Positions 25,333 through 34,752 are shown, numbered from the stretch's first letter. The stretch is 64,000 bases of DNA from Bacillota bacterium (GCA_023415205.1 JAEZLR010000038.1:1-64000); one strand, 5' to 3'. The notes: generated by a model not told the origin, from the sequence alone. Translations and numbers: made by a program.

Positions 25333-26031
25333 ATGATGGGGGAAATTATCGTTCTCGAAATAGAATACGCTTTTGGTGATAATGTAGGCACAATTTATCC
25401 TGTTGTCTTAGTGGATAATGAAGACATGGTTTTGGTTGATTGCGGATATTCTGGTTTCCTCCCACTCATAGAAGAGGCATTTGAGAGAAAAGGTTTAAAC
25501 ATAAAAAAGCTGACAAAAGTAGTGGTCACCCATCATGACTATGACCATATGGGAGCGTTAAATACCCTCAAACAGAAGTACCCGAATATAGAAATCATAG
25601 CCAGTTATACTGAAGCTCCATTTATCAGGGGAGATAAGAAAGCCCTTCGCCTTGAACAGGCAGAAAGGATACAGGAAACACTTTCCGATGAGCAAAAAGC
25701 ATTTGGACAAGCCTTTTGTGAAATGCTTCGAGGGGTTGAAGCCTGCCCAGTTGATATCCAAGTGAACGGTGGAGATGAATTTAACTGGTGTGGGGGCTGT
25801 CAAATCATTGACTCAAAAGGCCACACTGCCGGACATATCTCACTCTACCTAAAAGAGCATAAAATCATCGTGACAGGTGATGCTGGCGTACTGGAAAAAG
25901 AAAAGCTCGTAGTTGCTAACCCCCAATATGCTTTTGATTTAAAAGCGGCGGAGAACTCACTAAGAGAATTATTAAGCTACGATGCCTCTACTTATATTTG
26001 CTATCATGGGGGAATCTACCGCAAAAATTAA
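25333..26031 (+). CDS. MBL-fold metallo-hydrolase
   Basis: This 232-residue beta-lactamase-fold hydrolase has the metal motif VVTHHDYDHMGAL, in which the usual HxHxDH reads HHDYDH, so the third position is Asp. This variant is common in Firmicute MBL proteins of the YflN-like type. Further ligands are in DSKGHTAGHISLYL (His) and VTGDAGVL (Asp), with a final His in CYHGGIY. It is cytosolic. Substrate unknown: thioester, lactone or phosphoester hydrolysis are all possible. AGGAGG at 25321-25326 gives ATG 25333. It lies 30 bases after the FNT gene and probably shares its transcript. Confidence 0.85.
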   Translation: MMGEIIVLEIEYAFGDNVGTIYPVVLVDNEDMVLVDCGYSGFLPLIEEAFERKGLNIKKLTKVVVTHHDYDHMGALNTLKQKYPNIEIIASYTEAPFIRGDKKALRLEQAERIQETLSDEQKAFGQAFCEMLRGVEACPVDIQVNGGDEFNWCGGCQIIDSKGHTAGHISLYLKEHKIIVTGDAGVLEKEKLVVANPQYAFDLKAAENSLRELLSYDASTYICYHGGIYRKN

Positions 26032-26056
26032 TACTGCTTAATAGGCGTACTTTTTT

Positions 26057-26086
26057 ACCCTGCAAAAGGCTTTGCAGGGTCTTTCT
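26057..26086 (+). terminator. Terminator after the MBL gene
   Basis: A perfect 10-pair stem (ACCCTGCAAA and TTTGCAGGGT) around AGGC is followed by CTTTCT. Confidence 0.8.
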
Positions 26087-26129
26087 ATGTAAAGGCAATA
26101 GACTATGAAACAAAGCACCTCCCAATATC

Positions 26130-26153
26130 GGCGAAAAAATGACCAATTTCGCC
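26130..26153. repeat. Small inverted repeat in the 26.1-26.4 kb gap
   Basis: GGCGAAA and TTTCGCC lie 10 bases apart with no T-run. The rest of 26090-26380 shows no gene that I can support. Confidence 0.4.
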
Positions 26154-26384
26154 ATTCAAATTTTGAAAACATTTTTTTATTATAATGATAATAGGTGATT
26201 GGTACGCCGAGACCGATCCCCTTCCGGTTTTTTGTGAGAATGTCGTGGCAATCTCCATTTTGGGATATTCAACGAGAAGGTTTTTACTCTCATGGCCGCG
26301 TTCCCTGATTCAACACCTTGAACAAGATAGATTTCATCAAAGGTTTTTGCCAAACATGAAATATGCCAAATGGGTTGCCTATTA

Positions 26385-26413
26385 TTGACAATACCCTTGT
26401 CTATACATTATAT
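26385..26413 (+). promoter_or_regulatory. Promoter of the M23 peptidase/regulator operon
   Basis: TTGACA (26385-26390), 17-base spacer, TTATAT (26408-26413). A strong -35 with an acceptable -10, about 50 bases upstream of ATG 26465. Confidence 0.65.
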
Positions 26414-26418
26414 TAAAT

Positions 26419-26428
26419 ATAACGTTAT
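26419..26428. promoter_or_regulatory. Palindrome at the likely transcription start, candidate operator
   Basis: ATAACGTTAT is a perfect 10-bp palindrome placed at the expected start site of the operon. The ArsR-like regulator encoded second in the operon is a possible ligand. Confidence 0.35.
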
Positions 26429-26464
26429 GAATTATATAATGTGTTTTGTGGACAGAGGTTTACT

Positions 26465-27163
26465 ATGGATAAATTGTTACAGCCCACGCTGGTAGATTTT
26501 CCTTTGGAGGGTGAGTGGATTGCGCCAAATACGCCGGGAAAGAGGGTTCCCAGTCATGGTACCGATTTATTTGGGCAGAGGTATGCCTATGATTTTATGA
26601 GGGTAGACTGGTCAGACAAGCGAAAAAGACCTTTCTGTGGTAAGAACTGGCGCTATTATCTGCTGGGTATACCTCTTTCGCAATGGTACGGATGGGGACA
26701 AAATGTATATGCTCCCTGTAGTGGCAGAATTATTATTGCAAAAGACGGTTTGAAGGAGAGACAAAGGCTTCATTTACTTACGGATATGTTTGTCGTATTA
26801 AAAAATGCTCTTTTTTTTGATCCTCAAAAGCAGGATCTACACCGCGCCATTGGCAACCATATCATCATGCAAACTGAAAATGCTTTTGCCATGCTGGCCC
26901 ACTTTCAAAAGGATTCAATCTGCGTAACCGAAGGGCAAGAGGTGAAGGCCGGAGAAATGCTTGGGCGGGTCGGACATTCCGGCAACTCTACGGCACCGCA
27001 CCTGCACTTTCAGTTGATGGACAGTGCAGACTTATTAACGGCCAAAGGACTTCCCTGTGCATTTAACCGATATGAGCGGCTTCAGGAGGGTAAATGGGAA
27101 GAAGTGCTTCAGGGTATTCCGACGGATCAAGATAGGATCAGAGGATACCAGGCAAAGGGATAG
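26465..27163 (+). CDS. M23 (LytM-type) metallopeptidase without signal peptide
   Basis: This 232-residue protein contains an M23 fold. The first zinc ligands lie in VPSHGTDLFGQRYAYDFM (H-x-x-D type), a GWGQNVYAPCSGRIIIA strand pair matches the family core, and GHSGNSTAPHLHFQLM is the closing HxH motif. M23 enzymes normally cut peptidoglycan cross-bridges outside the cell, but no signal peptide or anchor is visible, so it may be intracellular, released by lysis, or act on another substrate. ATG 26465 follows AGAGGT; the ORF is open from 26441. The gene ends 15 bases before an ArsR-like regulator, forming a two-gene unit. Confidence 0.85.
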   Translation: MDKLLQPTLVDFPLEGEWIAPNTPGKRVPSHGTDLFGQRYAYDFMRVDWSDKRKRPFCGKNWRYYLLGIPLSQWYGWGQNVYAPCSGRIIIAKDGLKERQRLHLLTDMFVVLKNALFFDPQKQDLHRAIGNHIIMQTENAFAMLAHFQKDSICVTEGQEVKAGEMLGRVGHSGNSTAPHLHFQLMDSADLLTAKGLPCAFNRYERLQEGKWEEVLQGIPTDQDRIRGYQAKG

Positions 27164-27178
27164 AAGGAGAGAACGCCA

Positions 27179-27808
27179 ATGGATAAAACAACTAGAGAGT
27201 CCAGGAGGGACAGGAAAATTATTGAAGAAGGTGGCAGCCGGTTACTGGTTATCTCTTCAGCGGAAGATTTAAAAGTCATTTCCTCCCCCCAGCGCCAGCG
27301 CATCTTCAAGCTCCTACAGACGGCAGGTAAGCCCCTTCACGGAAAAGCAATCGCCGATTTTGTGGGAATTAAGGCGCCTTCTGCCCATTTCCACTTACGC
27401 AAGCTTGAAGAAATCGGCGCGGTCAGAATCAGCCATACCCAGAGTATTAATGGGATTACCGCGACCTATTATGAGCCTGCAGTGGACGATATAATTACGG
27501 GAGAAGATTTTCTGACGACTTCTGACGATGCACAGATCACAGAAAAACTTATATTGGCCGCTAATCTTTTCAATGAAGCGAAAACCTCGTTTATAGAAGC
27601 ACTGGGCAAAAATCTGAGGGATGAAACTTACACTTCTGATTCCGGAGCTTTCTCTACGCTGCTCAATGAGATCCTGTATCTATCCTCGGAGGATATAAAG
27701 CCTTTCCATGAAGAGCTTAAGGTGCTCCTGGGAAAATATACAGATTATTCTCCTGATAAGCGGGTGTATTCAATGTTTTTAAGTGTTTCGGAGACAAAGA
27801 CGAGTTAA
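27179..27808 (+). CDS. ArsR-like winged-helix transcriptional regulator
   Basis: The 209-residue protein has an HTH at about residues 33-100 (LKVISSPQRQRIFKLLQTAGKPLHGKAIADFVGIKAPSAHFHLRKLEEIGAV) of the ArsR/HTH_20 type and a C-terminal helical domain of unknown ligand with several acidic patches. No paired metal-binding Cys is present, so metal sensing is unlikely. It is encoded 15 bases after the M23 peptidase and probably controls that operon. A palindrome at 26419-26428 is a candidate site. Confidence 0.8.
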   Translation: MDKTTRESRRDRKIIEEGGSRLLVISSAEDLKVISSPQRQRIFKLLQTAGKPLHGKAIADFVGIKAPSAHFHLRKLEEIGAVRISHTQSINGITATYYEPAVDDIITGEDFLTTSDDAQITEKLILAANLFNEAKTSFIEALGKNLRDETYTSDSGAFSTLLNEILYLSSEDIKPFHEELKVLLGKYTDYSPDKRVYSMFLSVSETKTS

Positions 27809-27934
27809 TCGAAGCTTTCAGAGGAGTATAAAACCATGAAGGACAGGCAAAACGCCATAGAGATTTATTGCTAATACTTGCAATATGCTTAGTTTGGTAA
27901 TATATTCATGCAAAAAAATTATGGGGGTGCTAGG

Positions 27935-28924
27935 ATGGAGTATATGACCGTTAAGGAAGCCAGTGAAAAATGGGGGCTTGGAATCAGGATTGTGACACTG
28001 TACTGTAACGAGGGAAGAATAGACGGCGCAGTGAAAAAGGGCAACCTGTGGCTTATTCCTAAGCATAATGTTAAACCGGAGGATAGAAGACGGAAAATGG
28101 CCCCAATTCCAGAAGAAAAGGAACCGGGGGTACCTGAAGGCGGCTATAAATCATGTGAGCAAAGAAATCATGAAAACGCAGGGTCCTTTCAGTTGCTATA
28201 TGATAGCAAGGAGCTATTTGTGTCTATCTTTAAGCATTTTCCATACCCTATGCACATATGCGCGCCGGATGGCACCATGCTCTTGGCAAATAAGGAGTAT
28301 TTAAAGTTCGCCAAGATATCAAACCCTGAAAGGTTATATAAAATACATAATATTTTACAAAATCCCAATCTTGAACGATGGGGAGTAAAGGACTTTACTA
28401 TGCGGGCGTTTCAGGGAGAAGCTGTTCACCAGTATGATGTCAAAGTGCCGTATCAGGAAATCGTTGAGCGGTTGGGGGATAACAAGGAACTTGTTCATGA
28501 AAGCCTGTTCCATAACATGACGGCCTTGCCGATACGCGACAACAATAATCAATTGTTATATGTTGTGTTTATTTTCATTACCTCCAGGTCATATCAAGAT
28601 AGAGAAGAAATAATAAAAGGCAAGCAATACATCGATGAGCATTGGCTGGAGGAGTTCGATATAGATAAACTGGCGGATATTGTTCACATGAGTAGGTATC
28701 ACTACACCCGGCTGTTTAAGCAGCATACGGGGATGACGCCATTCAACTACTATCAGAACGTAAAGTTCAGTAAGCTTAAGGAAGCATTGTGTGATAACAG
28801 CCTTTCCATCACTCAGGCCTTTGAAGAATGCGGTGTGGAGTACAATGGAAATTCGGCAAGGAAATTCAAGCAGTATTTAGGGATGACTCCATCTCAATAC
28901 CGAGGAATGATGATAAAAAGGTAA
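27935..28924 (+). CDS. AraC-family regulator with N-terminal HTH and PAS-like sensor
   Basis: This 329-residue three-part protein begins with an excisionase-type HTH (residues about 1-55: YMTVKEASEKWGLGIRIVTLYCNEGRIDGA, with WLIPK), continues with a PAS-like domain (about 90-215: FKHFPYPMHICAPDGTMLLANKEYLKF), and ends with an AraC double HTH (about 230-325: FDIDKLADIVHMSRYHYTRLFKQHTGMTP and ITQAFEECG). Two separate DNA-binding modules in one chain around a sensor are unusual. The start is ATG 27935, 7 bases after GGGGG. A strong terminator follows. The target is unknown; the large S-layer-anchored gene downstream is the nearest candidate. Confidence 0.85.
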   Translation: MEYMTVKEASEKWGLGIRIVTLYCNEGRIDGAVKKGNLWLIPKHNVKPEDRRRKMAPIPEEKEPGVPEGGYKSCEQRNHENAGSFQLLYDSKELFVSIFKHFPYPMHICAPDGTMLLANKEYLKFAKISNPERLYKIHNILQNPNLERWGVKDFTMRAFQGEAVHQYDVKVPYQEIVERLGDNKELVHESLFHNMTALPIRDNNNQLLYVVFIFITSRSYQDREEIIKGKQYIDEHWLEEFDIDKLADIVHMSRYHYTRLFKQHTGMTPFNYYQNVKFSKLKEALCDNSLSITQAFEECGVEYNGNSARKFKQYLGMTPSQYRGMMIKR

Positions 28925-28936
28925 TCTTTTAACAAA

Positions 28937-28972
28937 AAGGCTTCCTGCCTAATGGCGAGGGAGCCTTTTTTT
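28937..28972 (+). terminator. Terminator after the AraC-family regulator
   Basis: AAGGCTTCCT and GAGGGAGCCTT form the stem core, followed by TTTTTTT. Confidence 0.85.
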
Positions 28973-29083
28973 GTCGAAACACAGCAAAAAACAGAGGAAA
29001 GAGAGCACAACCTGACTTTTGGATTCGACATTATTTACATATAATTGAAGCGCCGAGATAATCGGGTAATAGGAGGGAAAACC

Positions 29084-32000
29084 ATGCAGAAATTGAAAAG
29101 GCTTTTGGCACTTATACTGATGACAGTGTTTACACTTACCCAGCTACCTTTAACGGCCCTGGGCAATGATACTCTTGATGAAGGCGGCGAGATTATCACC
29201 GGAACAGTGACGGCCTTTGAAAATTTACCGGATGAAATCCGCTGGCAGAACACCCCTGAGCCTACATTCCCCATTACGGTGGGCGGTAAGGTAGAGGGCG
29301 AAGCTGCACAAATCCCAGTGACATGGCAGACTGAGCAGGAATATGATGAGAACGCTCCCCAACCCGGATTATATGTGTTTAGCGCCGTGCCGGGCGAAGG
29401 CTACACCCTTGCAGGTGGTGTGGAAAGGCCCCTTATCACCATCTATATTCCTGAATCTAGTTTTACGCTGTTTCGTATGGGTGGCGGCACAGAGGTAAGC
29501 CCCCTGGAATTAACCACCGAAGCACAGCTTGCGGAAATCGCTACTCTGGTAAACGAAGGACGGCTAGAAAACTTTTTATTCAACGATAGCACAGCCACCG
29601 TCTATCTCAAGTTGGAATCTGATTTGCAGCTTTTTGCTTATGGGGCCAACTGGAATGGGGGAAAGGGCTGGAAGCCCATTGGAACAGCAACGAATCCGTT
29701 CAAGGGCCACTTTGACGGTAACGGCAAGACCATCACAGGCTTATATATCAACGATACTACCCTTAATTATGCCGGATTGTTCGGTTATGCCATTAGTGGT
29801 TCCATTAGCAAGCTTCTCTTGAAAGATGTGAGCATTACTGCTAATGACTATGTCGGTGCTCTTGTTGGTTCCACTGCACAATCACAGGTGAGCTCCTGCT
29901 TCGTGAGCGGCACGGTCAGTGGAGTACTTGGTGTCGGTGGTATAGCAGGTTCAGTTCAAGGTGAGTTAACCCATTGTGCTTCTACCACTAAGGTTATGGG
30001 TATCAGCATTTACATAGGTGGTCTGGTAGGGGAGATTATTGCACCAGGTACTGTTGATAGCAGTTACGCCAGCGGTGAGGTCAGTGGCAATGGCCTTGTT
30101 GGCGGTTTGGTTGGTTATAGCATGGGCTCTATTTCTAACAGTGTTGCGCTAAACTTAAAAATCAGCGGAAATAGTGATGTCGCAAGAATTTTTGGGTTCG
30201 GTGAATCAGACAATAGTAACAATTTGGCATTTGATGGGGTGACGGATGGCTCGGGCAATCCATTTTCGTCGGGCACAGCCTCCGATAATAATGGTGAAGA
30301 CATAACAGCCGCCGGCATCAAGGCTGATGGCACCCTTGGCGGACGTTTCACTACCTCAAACGGATGGACAGTGGAAAACGGCAAACTGCCGGGCTTTGGC
30401 GCAGCGGTGGATATGCCTGCTCACATTACGGACGACCCTTACTTTTTAGGCGAGGGTACGGCTGCAAACCCATTCCGCATTGACACAGCCGCCCAGCTTG
30501 CCAAGCTGGCGGAATTGGTAAATGCCCAAAATAGCAGCTACAATGATAAACACTACAAGCTGACCACCAATTTAGACCTTTCGGTCTACGGCGCCTCCAA
30601 CACCGATTTTAACGGTGGCAAGGGATGGAGACCTATTGGTAGCTATTGGGAACCATTCAATGGTTACTTTGACGGTGGTGGCAATACAATCATCGGCCTA
30701 TATATTAACGACTCTAACCTAGAAGATGCCGGCCTGTTTGGCGCTGTTGGAAGCGCAATTGTGGAAAATATGGGTCTGGTGGATGTAGACATCACTGCTA
30801 AAGAATATATCGGCGGTGTGGCGGGCTCGATAGTCGCCATTGATAGTGTGGTGCGAAGCTGCTATATAACCGGTAACGTCAGTGGTATAGAATACATCGG
30901 TGGCGTGGTAGGGTGGATTCAGAATGGCAAGATACAAGGGTGCTATTCAACGGGAAGTGTCAGTGGTATGGCGTATATAGGTGGCATAGCAGGGTATCTG
31001 CACCCTGGAACAGTGGAAGACTGTGCCGCCTTGAACCATAAAGTAGCCAGTATTAGCGGGCCAAGTTCTGTTGGACGTGTGGTGGGATTTTTGGGATCAG
31101 GAGTACTTTCCGGGAACTTGGGCTTTGAGTGGATTTTGGATGGCTCAGGAGGTCAGCTTTCCAGTGTAGACGACCCTGAGGGCATACAAGGGGCAAATAT
31201 AAGTGCCGATGCTTTGCAACAGGTGGCAAATCTACCGGCTGTTTTTCAGAGCGATCCTTGGACCTGCGCCGATGGCTCATTGCCTGGGCTGTTTGGCAAG
31301 ACGGTGGAGATGCCCGACCATATCACTGAAAGGCTGACAAGCCCAAGTGCCTTTGCCGGTGGCGATGGCTCTGAGGGCAACCCCTATCAAATCAGCACCG
31401 CTGCCCAGCTTGCCAAGCTGGCGGAATTAGTGAATGCCGGAGATAGTAGTTATAACAGCAAATACTACCAGCTTACCTCTGATCTCGACCTTTCTGGTTA
31501 TGGAAAGAACTATAATGGTGGCAAGGGCTGGATATCGATTGGGACAAAGACCAATAAATTCCAAGGTCACCTTGATGGCAATTATAAGACCATTACCGGG
31601 CTGTATATCCACAATGACTGGGATGACTATTCGGCAAATGGCAGCTGCGGCCTGTTTGGAAGCATCGCAGGAGGCTCGGTGCAAAAGCTTCTCCTATACA
31701 ATGCTAATGTGCACGGCATTGCACAAATCGGTGTCGTTGCGGGCGAAATCGAGAATGCCTCGGTGCAAGCTTGTGGTGTCAGCGGTACAGTGCGTGGTAC
31801 TGCTGCCGGTGGTGCAAATGTCGGTGCTGTGGTCGGCTTTATCGGCCAAAATGGAAAGGTAGAAAACTGCTATTCCTCCGGAAGTATAAGCGGGGATGAA
31901 TATAGCGCTAATATCGGTGGTATTGCGGGTGTTCTTGAGGATAATTCCTCCCTTGTACAATACTGTTATTCTGTCGCCGAGGTAAAAGGAAGCGGCAATG

Positions 32001-34177
32001 TGGGCGGTATTGCGGGTGCTCTCTGGTTGCGCGGTACCATCAAGAATTGCGCCGCGTTAAATCCCTCTGTCAGCGCCCTATACGGATCCAGCCGCGTGGT
32101 CGTGGAGAATTACTTAGGAGATCTGGCCAAAAATTACGCCTTTTCTGATATGAAGGTCAATAATGAGGTGATTTCAGACGGAGCAGCGGATAACATCCAG
32201 GGTGCAGATATAGTAGTCAGTCAGATATATGCAGCCTCCTTCTGGACGACGGCAGAAAATTGGGATGCAGATGCTTGGAATACTTCGGTCTGGACCTTTG
32301 AAAACGATAAATTACCCATTTTGTCAGGCTTTGCACCCGGTGCTCAATCCGGCGAGGGTGGACTGTACCTTATGGTGCGGGATATGGCCTATGCAACGGT
32401 CGATGCCGGCGGTTCTTATATCTATACCGGCAGCCTGATCGAGCCGAGCCTGGCTGTCACCTTTAACGGCGTGACACTGACCAAGGATAAGGATTATTCC
32501 GTCAGCATCACCAGCATAGACGGCAGCGGTACCAGTGCTGGTACCAACATCGGAACCGTAACATTGACACTCACCGGTATGAGTAACTTTACGGGCACAA
32601 AGACCGCAACCTATACCATCCAGAAAGCACTAGATTCAGCGATGGTCTCAGAGGTGAGTGGCACCTTCACTTACAACGGTGGGGTACATACACCCACTGT
32701 AACAGTGGCCGACGGCAGTAAAACACTCCTATTGGATACCGACTACACTGTAGCTTATACCAACAATACCCCTGCTGGGTCTGCCAGCGTCATCATTACC
32801 GGTAAGGGTCTTTATTATGGTGAAGTTTTGAGATCCTTCACCATCGAAAAACGTCCGGTAACCGTCAAGGCCGAGGATAAGACCATGACGAGGGGTGGCT
32901 CACTGCCAACCTTCACCTATACCGTGGAGGGCCAGCTCCCGGGCGAGACAGCCTTGGTGGGAACGCCTGCCCTCTTAAGTCCCACAGCGAAAACTAATGA
33001 GACGGGCAGCTATCCCATTGAGGTGGACTTAAGCGGCATCAGCTACACCGCCAACTATAGGGCGGCCAATCCAGGCTTTGTAAACGGCACCCTGACGGTC
33101 AATCCGTCCTCTAGCGATACAGGGAGCGGTGGTGGAACAAGCACACCCGTGGAAGCTCCGAAAGATTCTTCAGCCGTGGAAACTGTCATCTCCAAAGAAG
33201 CATTGGACAAGGCATTAGAAGCTGGGACTGAGGCATTGACTGTCTCAACACCCATCGCATCCATCGCCTTTAGCACTAAAGCCCTATCCACCCTTTTGGA
33301 GGAAATTACAGGTGACTTGAAGCTTTCGGCATCCAGAATAGATGCTGCCTCGCTCTCTGCCGAGGCACAGCAGTTGGTAGGGGACAGGCCGGTATTCGAT
33401 TTCCGTGTCACCAGTGGTGACAAGACCATCTCGCAATTCGGCGGCAATGTATCTGTATCAGTGCCCTATACCCCCAAGGCAGGCGAGGATATCAATGCCA
33501 TTGTCATTTACTACATCAATGCAGAAGGTAAATTAGAAGTTGTAAGCAATTGTGTCTATGATCCGTTAACAGGCACCCTAAGCTTTACAACAGACCACTT
33601 CTCCAAGTATGCGGTAGGCTATAACAAGGTTAACTTTAAGGATGTGCCTGCATCTGCATGGTATAGCAAAGCGGTAACCTTTATCGCCGCAAGGGAGGTC
33701 ACCACAGGTACAGGCGAGGGCAATTTCAGCCCCGAAGCAAAGCTCACCCGAGGGCAGTTCATGGTGATGCTGATGAAGGCCTACGCCATAGCCCCCGACC
33801 AGGAGGCCAAGGACAATTTTGCAGATGCCGGGGACACCTATTATACGGGCTATCTGGCGGCGGCAAAAAGACTGGGCCTATCAGCCGGAGTCGGAAGCAA
33901 TCTCTTTGCACCCGATAAGGCGATCACCCGCCAAGAGATGTTTACACTTCTTTATAATACCCTCAAGGTCATTGGAGGACTACCCCAGGGATCAGCAGGC
34001 AAACCCTTGTCGTCCTTCTCCGATGCCGGGGACATCGCTCCCTGGGCAAAGGAGGCCATAAACTTCCTGGTGGAAGCAGGCGTCATCAGCGGAAACGATG
34101 GCAAGCTCACCCCGACTAGTACCACCACCAGAGCGGAAATGGCACAAGTCCTTTATAATCTGATTTCAAAATACTAG
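29084..34177 (+). CDS. Giant exported S-layer-anchored protein with GLUG-type modules, Ig-like/MBG domains and three SLH domains
   Basis: This 1,697-residue surface protein has a signal peptide at residues 1-26 (basic start, long hydrophobic core, LTALG). An Ig-like domain lies at about 35-125. Three repeated modules (encoded roughly at 29.5-30.4, 30.44-31.3 and 31.34-32.3 kb) each open AQLAxLAxLVN, contain GGKGW(K/R/I)PIGT with FDGNGKTITGLYI and then GLUG-like G-G-I/V-A-G repeats. Two Ig-like units and an MBG-type domain (VTVKAEDKTMTRGGSLPTF) follow, then three SLH domains (FKDVPASAWYSKAV, FADAGDTYYTGYL, FSDAGDIAPWAKEA). AGGAGG at 29071-29076 fixes ATG 29084. Probable role is adhesion or glycan/surface interaction; no catalytic motif is visible. 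Confidence 0.92.
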   Translation: MQKLKRLLALILMTVFTLTQLPLTALGNDTLDEGGEIITGTVTAFENLPDEIRWQNTPEPTFPITVGGKVEGEAAQIPVTWQTEQEYDENAPQPGLYVFSAVPGEGYTLAGGVERPLITIYIPESSFTLFRMGGGTEVSPLELTTEAQLAEIATLVNEGRLENFLFNDSTATVYLKLESDLQLFAYGANWNGGKGWKPIGTATNPFKGHFDGNGKTITGLYINDTTLNYAGLFGYAISGSISKLLLKDVSITANDYVGALVGSTAQSQVSSCFVSGTVSGVLGVGGIAGSVQGELTHCASTTKVMGISIYIGGLVGEIIAPGTVDSSYASGEVSGNGLVGGLVGYSMGSISNSVALNLKISGNSDVARIFGFGESDNSNNLAFDGVTDGSGNPFSSGTASDNNGEDITAAGIKADGTLGGRFTTSNGWTVENGKLPGFGAAVDMPAHITDDPYFLGEGTAANPFRIDTAAQLAKLAELVNAQNSSYNDKHYKLTTNLDLSVYGASNTDFNGGKGWRPIGSYWEPFNGYFDGGGNTIIGLYINDSNLEDAGLFGAVGSAIVENMGLVDVDITAKEYIGGVAGSIVAIDSVVRSCYITGNVSGIEYIGGVVGWIQNGKIQGCYSTGSVSGMAYIGGIAGYLHPGTVEDCAALNHKVASISGPSSVGRVVGFLGSGVLSGNLGFEWILDGSGGQLSSVDDPEGIQGANISADALQQVANLPAVFQSDPWTCADGSLPGLFGKTVEMPDHITERLTSPSAFAGGDGSEGNPYQISTAAQLAKLAELVNAGDSSYNSKYYQLTSDLDLSGYGKNYNGGKGWISIGTKTNKFQGHLDGNYKTITGLYIHNDWDDYSANGSCGLFGSIAGGSVQKLLLYNANVHGIAQIGVVAGEIENASVQACGVSGTVRGTAAGGANVGAVVGFIGQNGKVENCYSSGSISGDEYSANIGGIAGVLEDNSSLVQYCYSVAEVKGSGNVGGIAGALWLRGTIKNCAALNPSVSALYGSSRVVVENYLGDLAKNYAFSDMKVNNEVISDGAADNIQGADIVVSQIYAASFWTTAENWDADAWNTSVWTFENDKLPILSGFAPGAQSGEGGLYLMVRDMAYATVDAGGSYIYTGSLIEPSLAVTFNGVTLTKDKDYSVSITSIDGSGTSAGTNIGTVTLTLTGMSNFTGTKTATYTIQKALDSAMVSEVSGTFTYNGGVHTPTVTVADGSKTLLLDTDYTVAYTNNTPAGSASVIITGKGLYYGEVLRSFTIEKRPVTVKAEDKTMTRGGSLPTFTYTVEGQLPGETALVGTPALLSPTAKTNETGSYPIEVDLSGISYTANYRAANPGFVNGTLTVNPSSSDTGSGGGTSTPVEAPKDSSAVETVISKEALDKALEAGTEALTVSTPIASIAFSTKALSTLLEEITGDLKLSASRIDAASLSAEAQQLVGDRPVFDFRVTSGDKTISQFGGNVSVSVPYTPKAGEDINAIVIYYINAEGKLEVVSNCVYDPLTGTLSFTTDHFSKYAVGYNKVNFKDVPASAWYSKAVTFIAAREVTTGTGEGNFSPEAKLTRGQFMVMLMKAYAIAPDQEAKDNFADAGDTYYTGYLAAAKRLGLSAGVGSNLFAPDKAITRQEMFTLLYNTLKVIGGLPQGSAGKPLSSFSDAGDIAPWAKEAINFLVEAGVISGNDGKLTPTSTTTRAEMAQVLYNLISKY
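30491..30516 (+). repeat. Direct DNA repeat inside the giant surface-protein gene, copy 1
   Basis: A 26-bp stretch starting GCCCAGCTTGCCAAG is identical at 31403-31428, both encoding the start of a GLUG module (AQLAKLAELVN). Nucleotide identity across synonymous sites points to a recent duplication or gene conversion between modules. Confidence 0.85.
31403..31428 (+). repeat. Direct DNA repeat inside the giant surface-protein gene, copy 2
   Basis: Identical over 26 bp to 30491-30516 and 912 bp downstream, the size of one repeated module and divisible by three (304 codons). Confidence 0.85.
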
Positions 34178-34224
34178 GTTGTTAGTATAAGTCAGCTTGG
34201 TCATGACATTGACTATGTGTAAAG

Positions 34225-34257
34225 AAACTGCCCACATTTCGTTGGGCAGTTTTTTTA
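34225..34257 (+). terminator. Terminator after the giant surface-protein gene
   Basis: A perfect 10-pair stem, AAACTGCCCA and TGGGCAGTTT, 8-base loop, then TTTTT. Confidence 0.92.
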
Positions 34258-34338
34258 TCCATGGATACGATGATTTGAAAACGGTGTAAAATAGTCGTAC
34301 AATGGAATGAATAGATGCGCATACCACAGGAGGTATTT

Positions 34339-34704
34339 ATGCAAGTTCGCGAATCAGCTGAGGATTATCTTGAGACCATCCTTTTCTTATTACAGAGAAC
34401 AGGCTCGGTACGTTCAAAGGATATTGTCATTGAAATGGGGTTATCCAAGCCTAGCGTCAGCATAGCCATGAAGAAGCTACGGGAAGAAGGCATGATTAAG
34501 ATGGATGAAGACAGCTATATCAGCCTGACACAGAAAGGGCTTGAAGTGGCTACAAAGGTTCATGATCGGCATTTGACTCTGTATAACTGGTTGGTGAATA
34601 ACGGGATAAGCGAAACAATTGCAGCAAAGGATGCCTGTAAAATGGAGCATATCATCAGTAATGAAACCTTTGATATGATTAAAAAGCAAGCGGAAAGGCT
34701 ATAG
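34339..34704 (+). CDS. DtxR/MntR-family metal-dependent repressor, short form
   Basis: The 121-residue protein has the N-terminal HTH (residues about 5-60: SAEDYLETILFLLQRTGSVRSKDIVIEMGLSKPSVSIAMKKL) and the metal-binding dimerisation domain but no SH3-like third domain. Candidate ligands are Asp9, Glu12, His78 and the CKMEH segment (Cys100, Glu103, His104). Cys at this place is typical of iron-type DtxR/IdeR, whereas MntR has an acidic residue. ATG 34339 follows AGGAGG. The gene lies directly upstream of a siderophore importer whose promoter carries two palindromes related to the DtxR consensus half-site, so it probably represses that operon when iron is plentiful. Confidence 0.85.
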   Translation: MQVRESAEDYLETILFLLQRTGSVRSKDIVIEMGLSKPSVSIAMKKLREEGMIKMDEDSYISLTQKGLEVATKVHDRHLTLYNWLVNNGISETIAAKDACKMEHIISNETFDMIKKQAERL

Positions 34705-34752
34705 CGAGCATACCAACATACCGACCATAGGCCAATAAATAAAGAAACCCTC

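Noticed and set aside
26185..26388. 67-codon open frame between the MBL gene and the M23 promoter
   Set aside because: No ribosome site, no recognisable domain, and it ends where the promoter of the next operon begins. Its composition does not look protein-coding.
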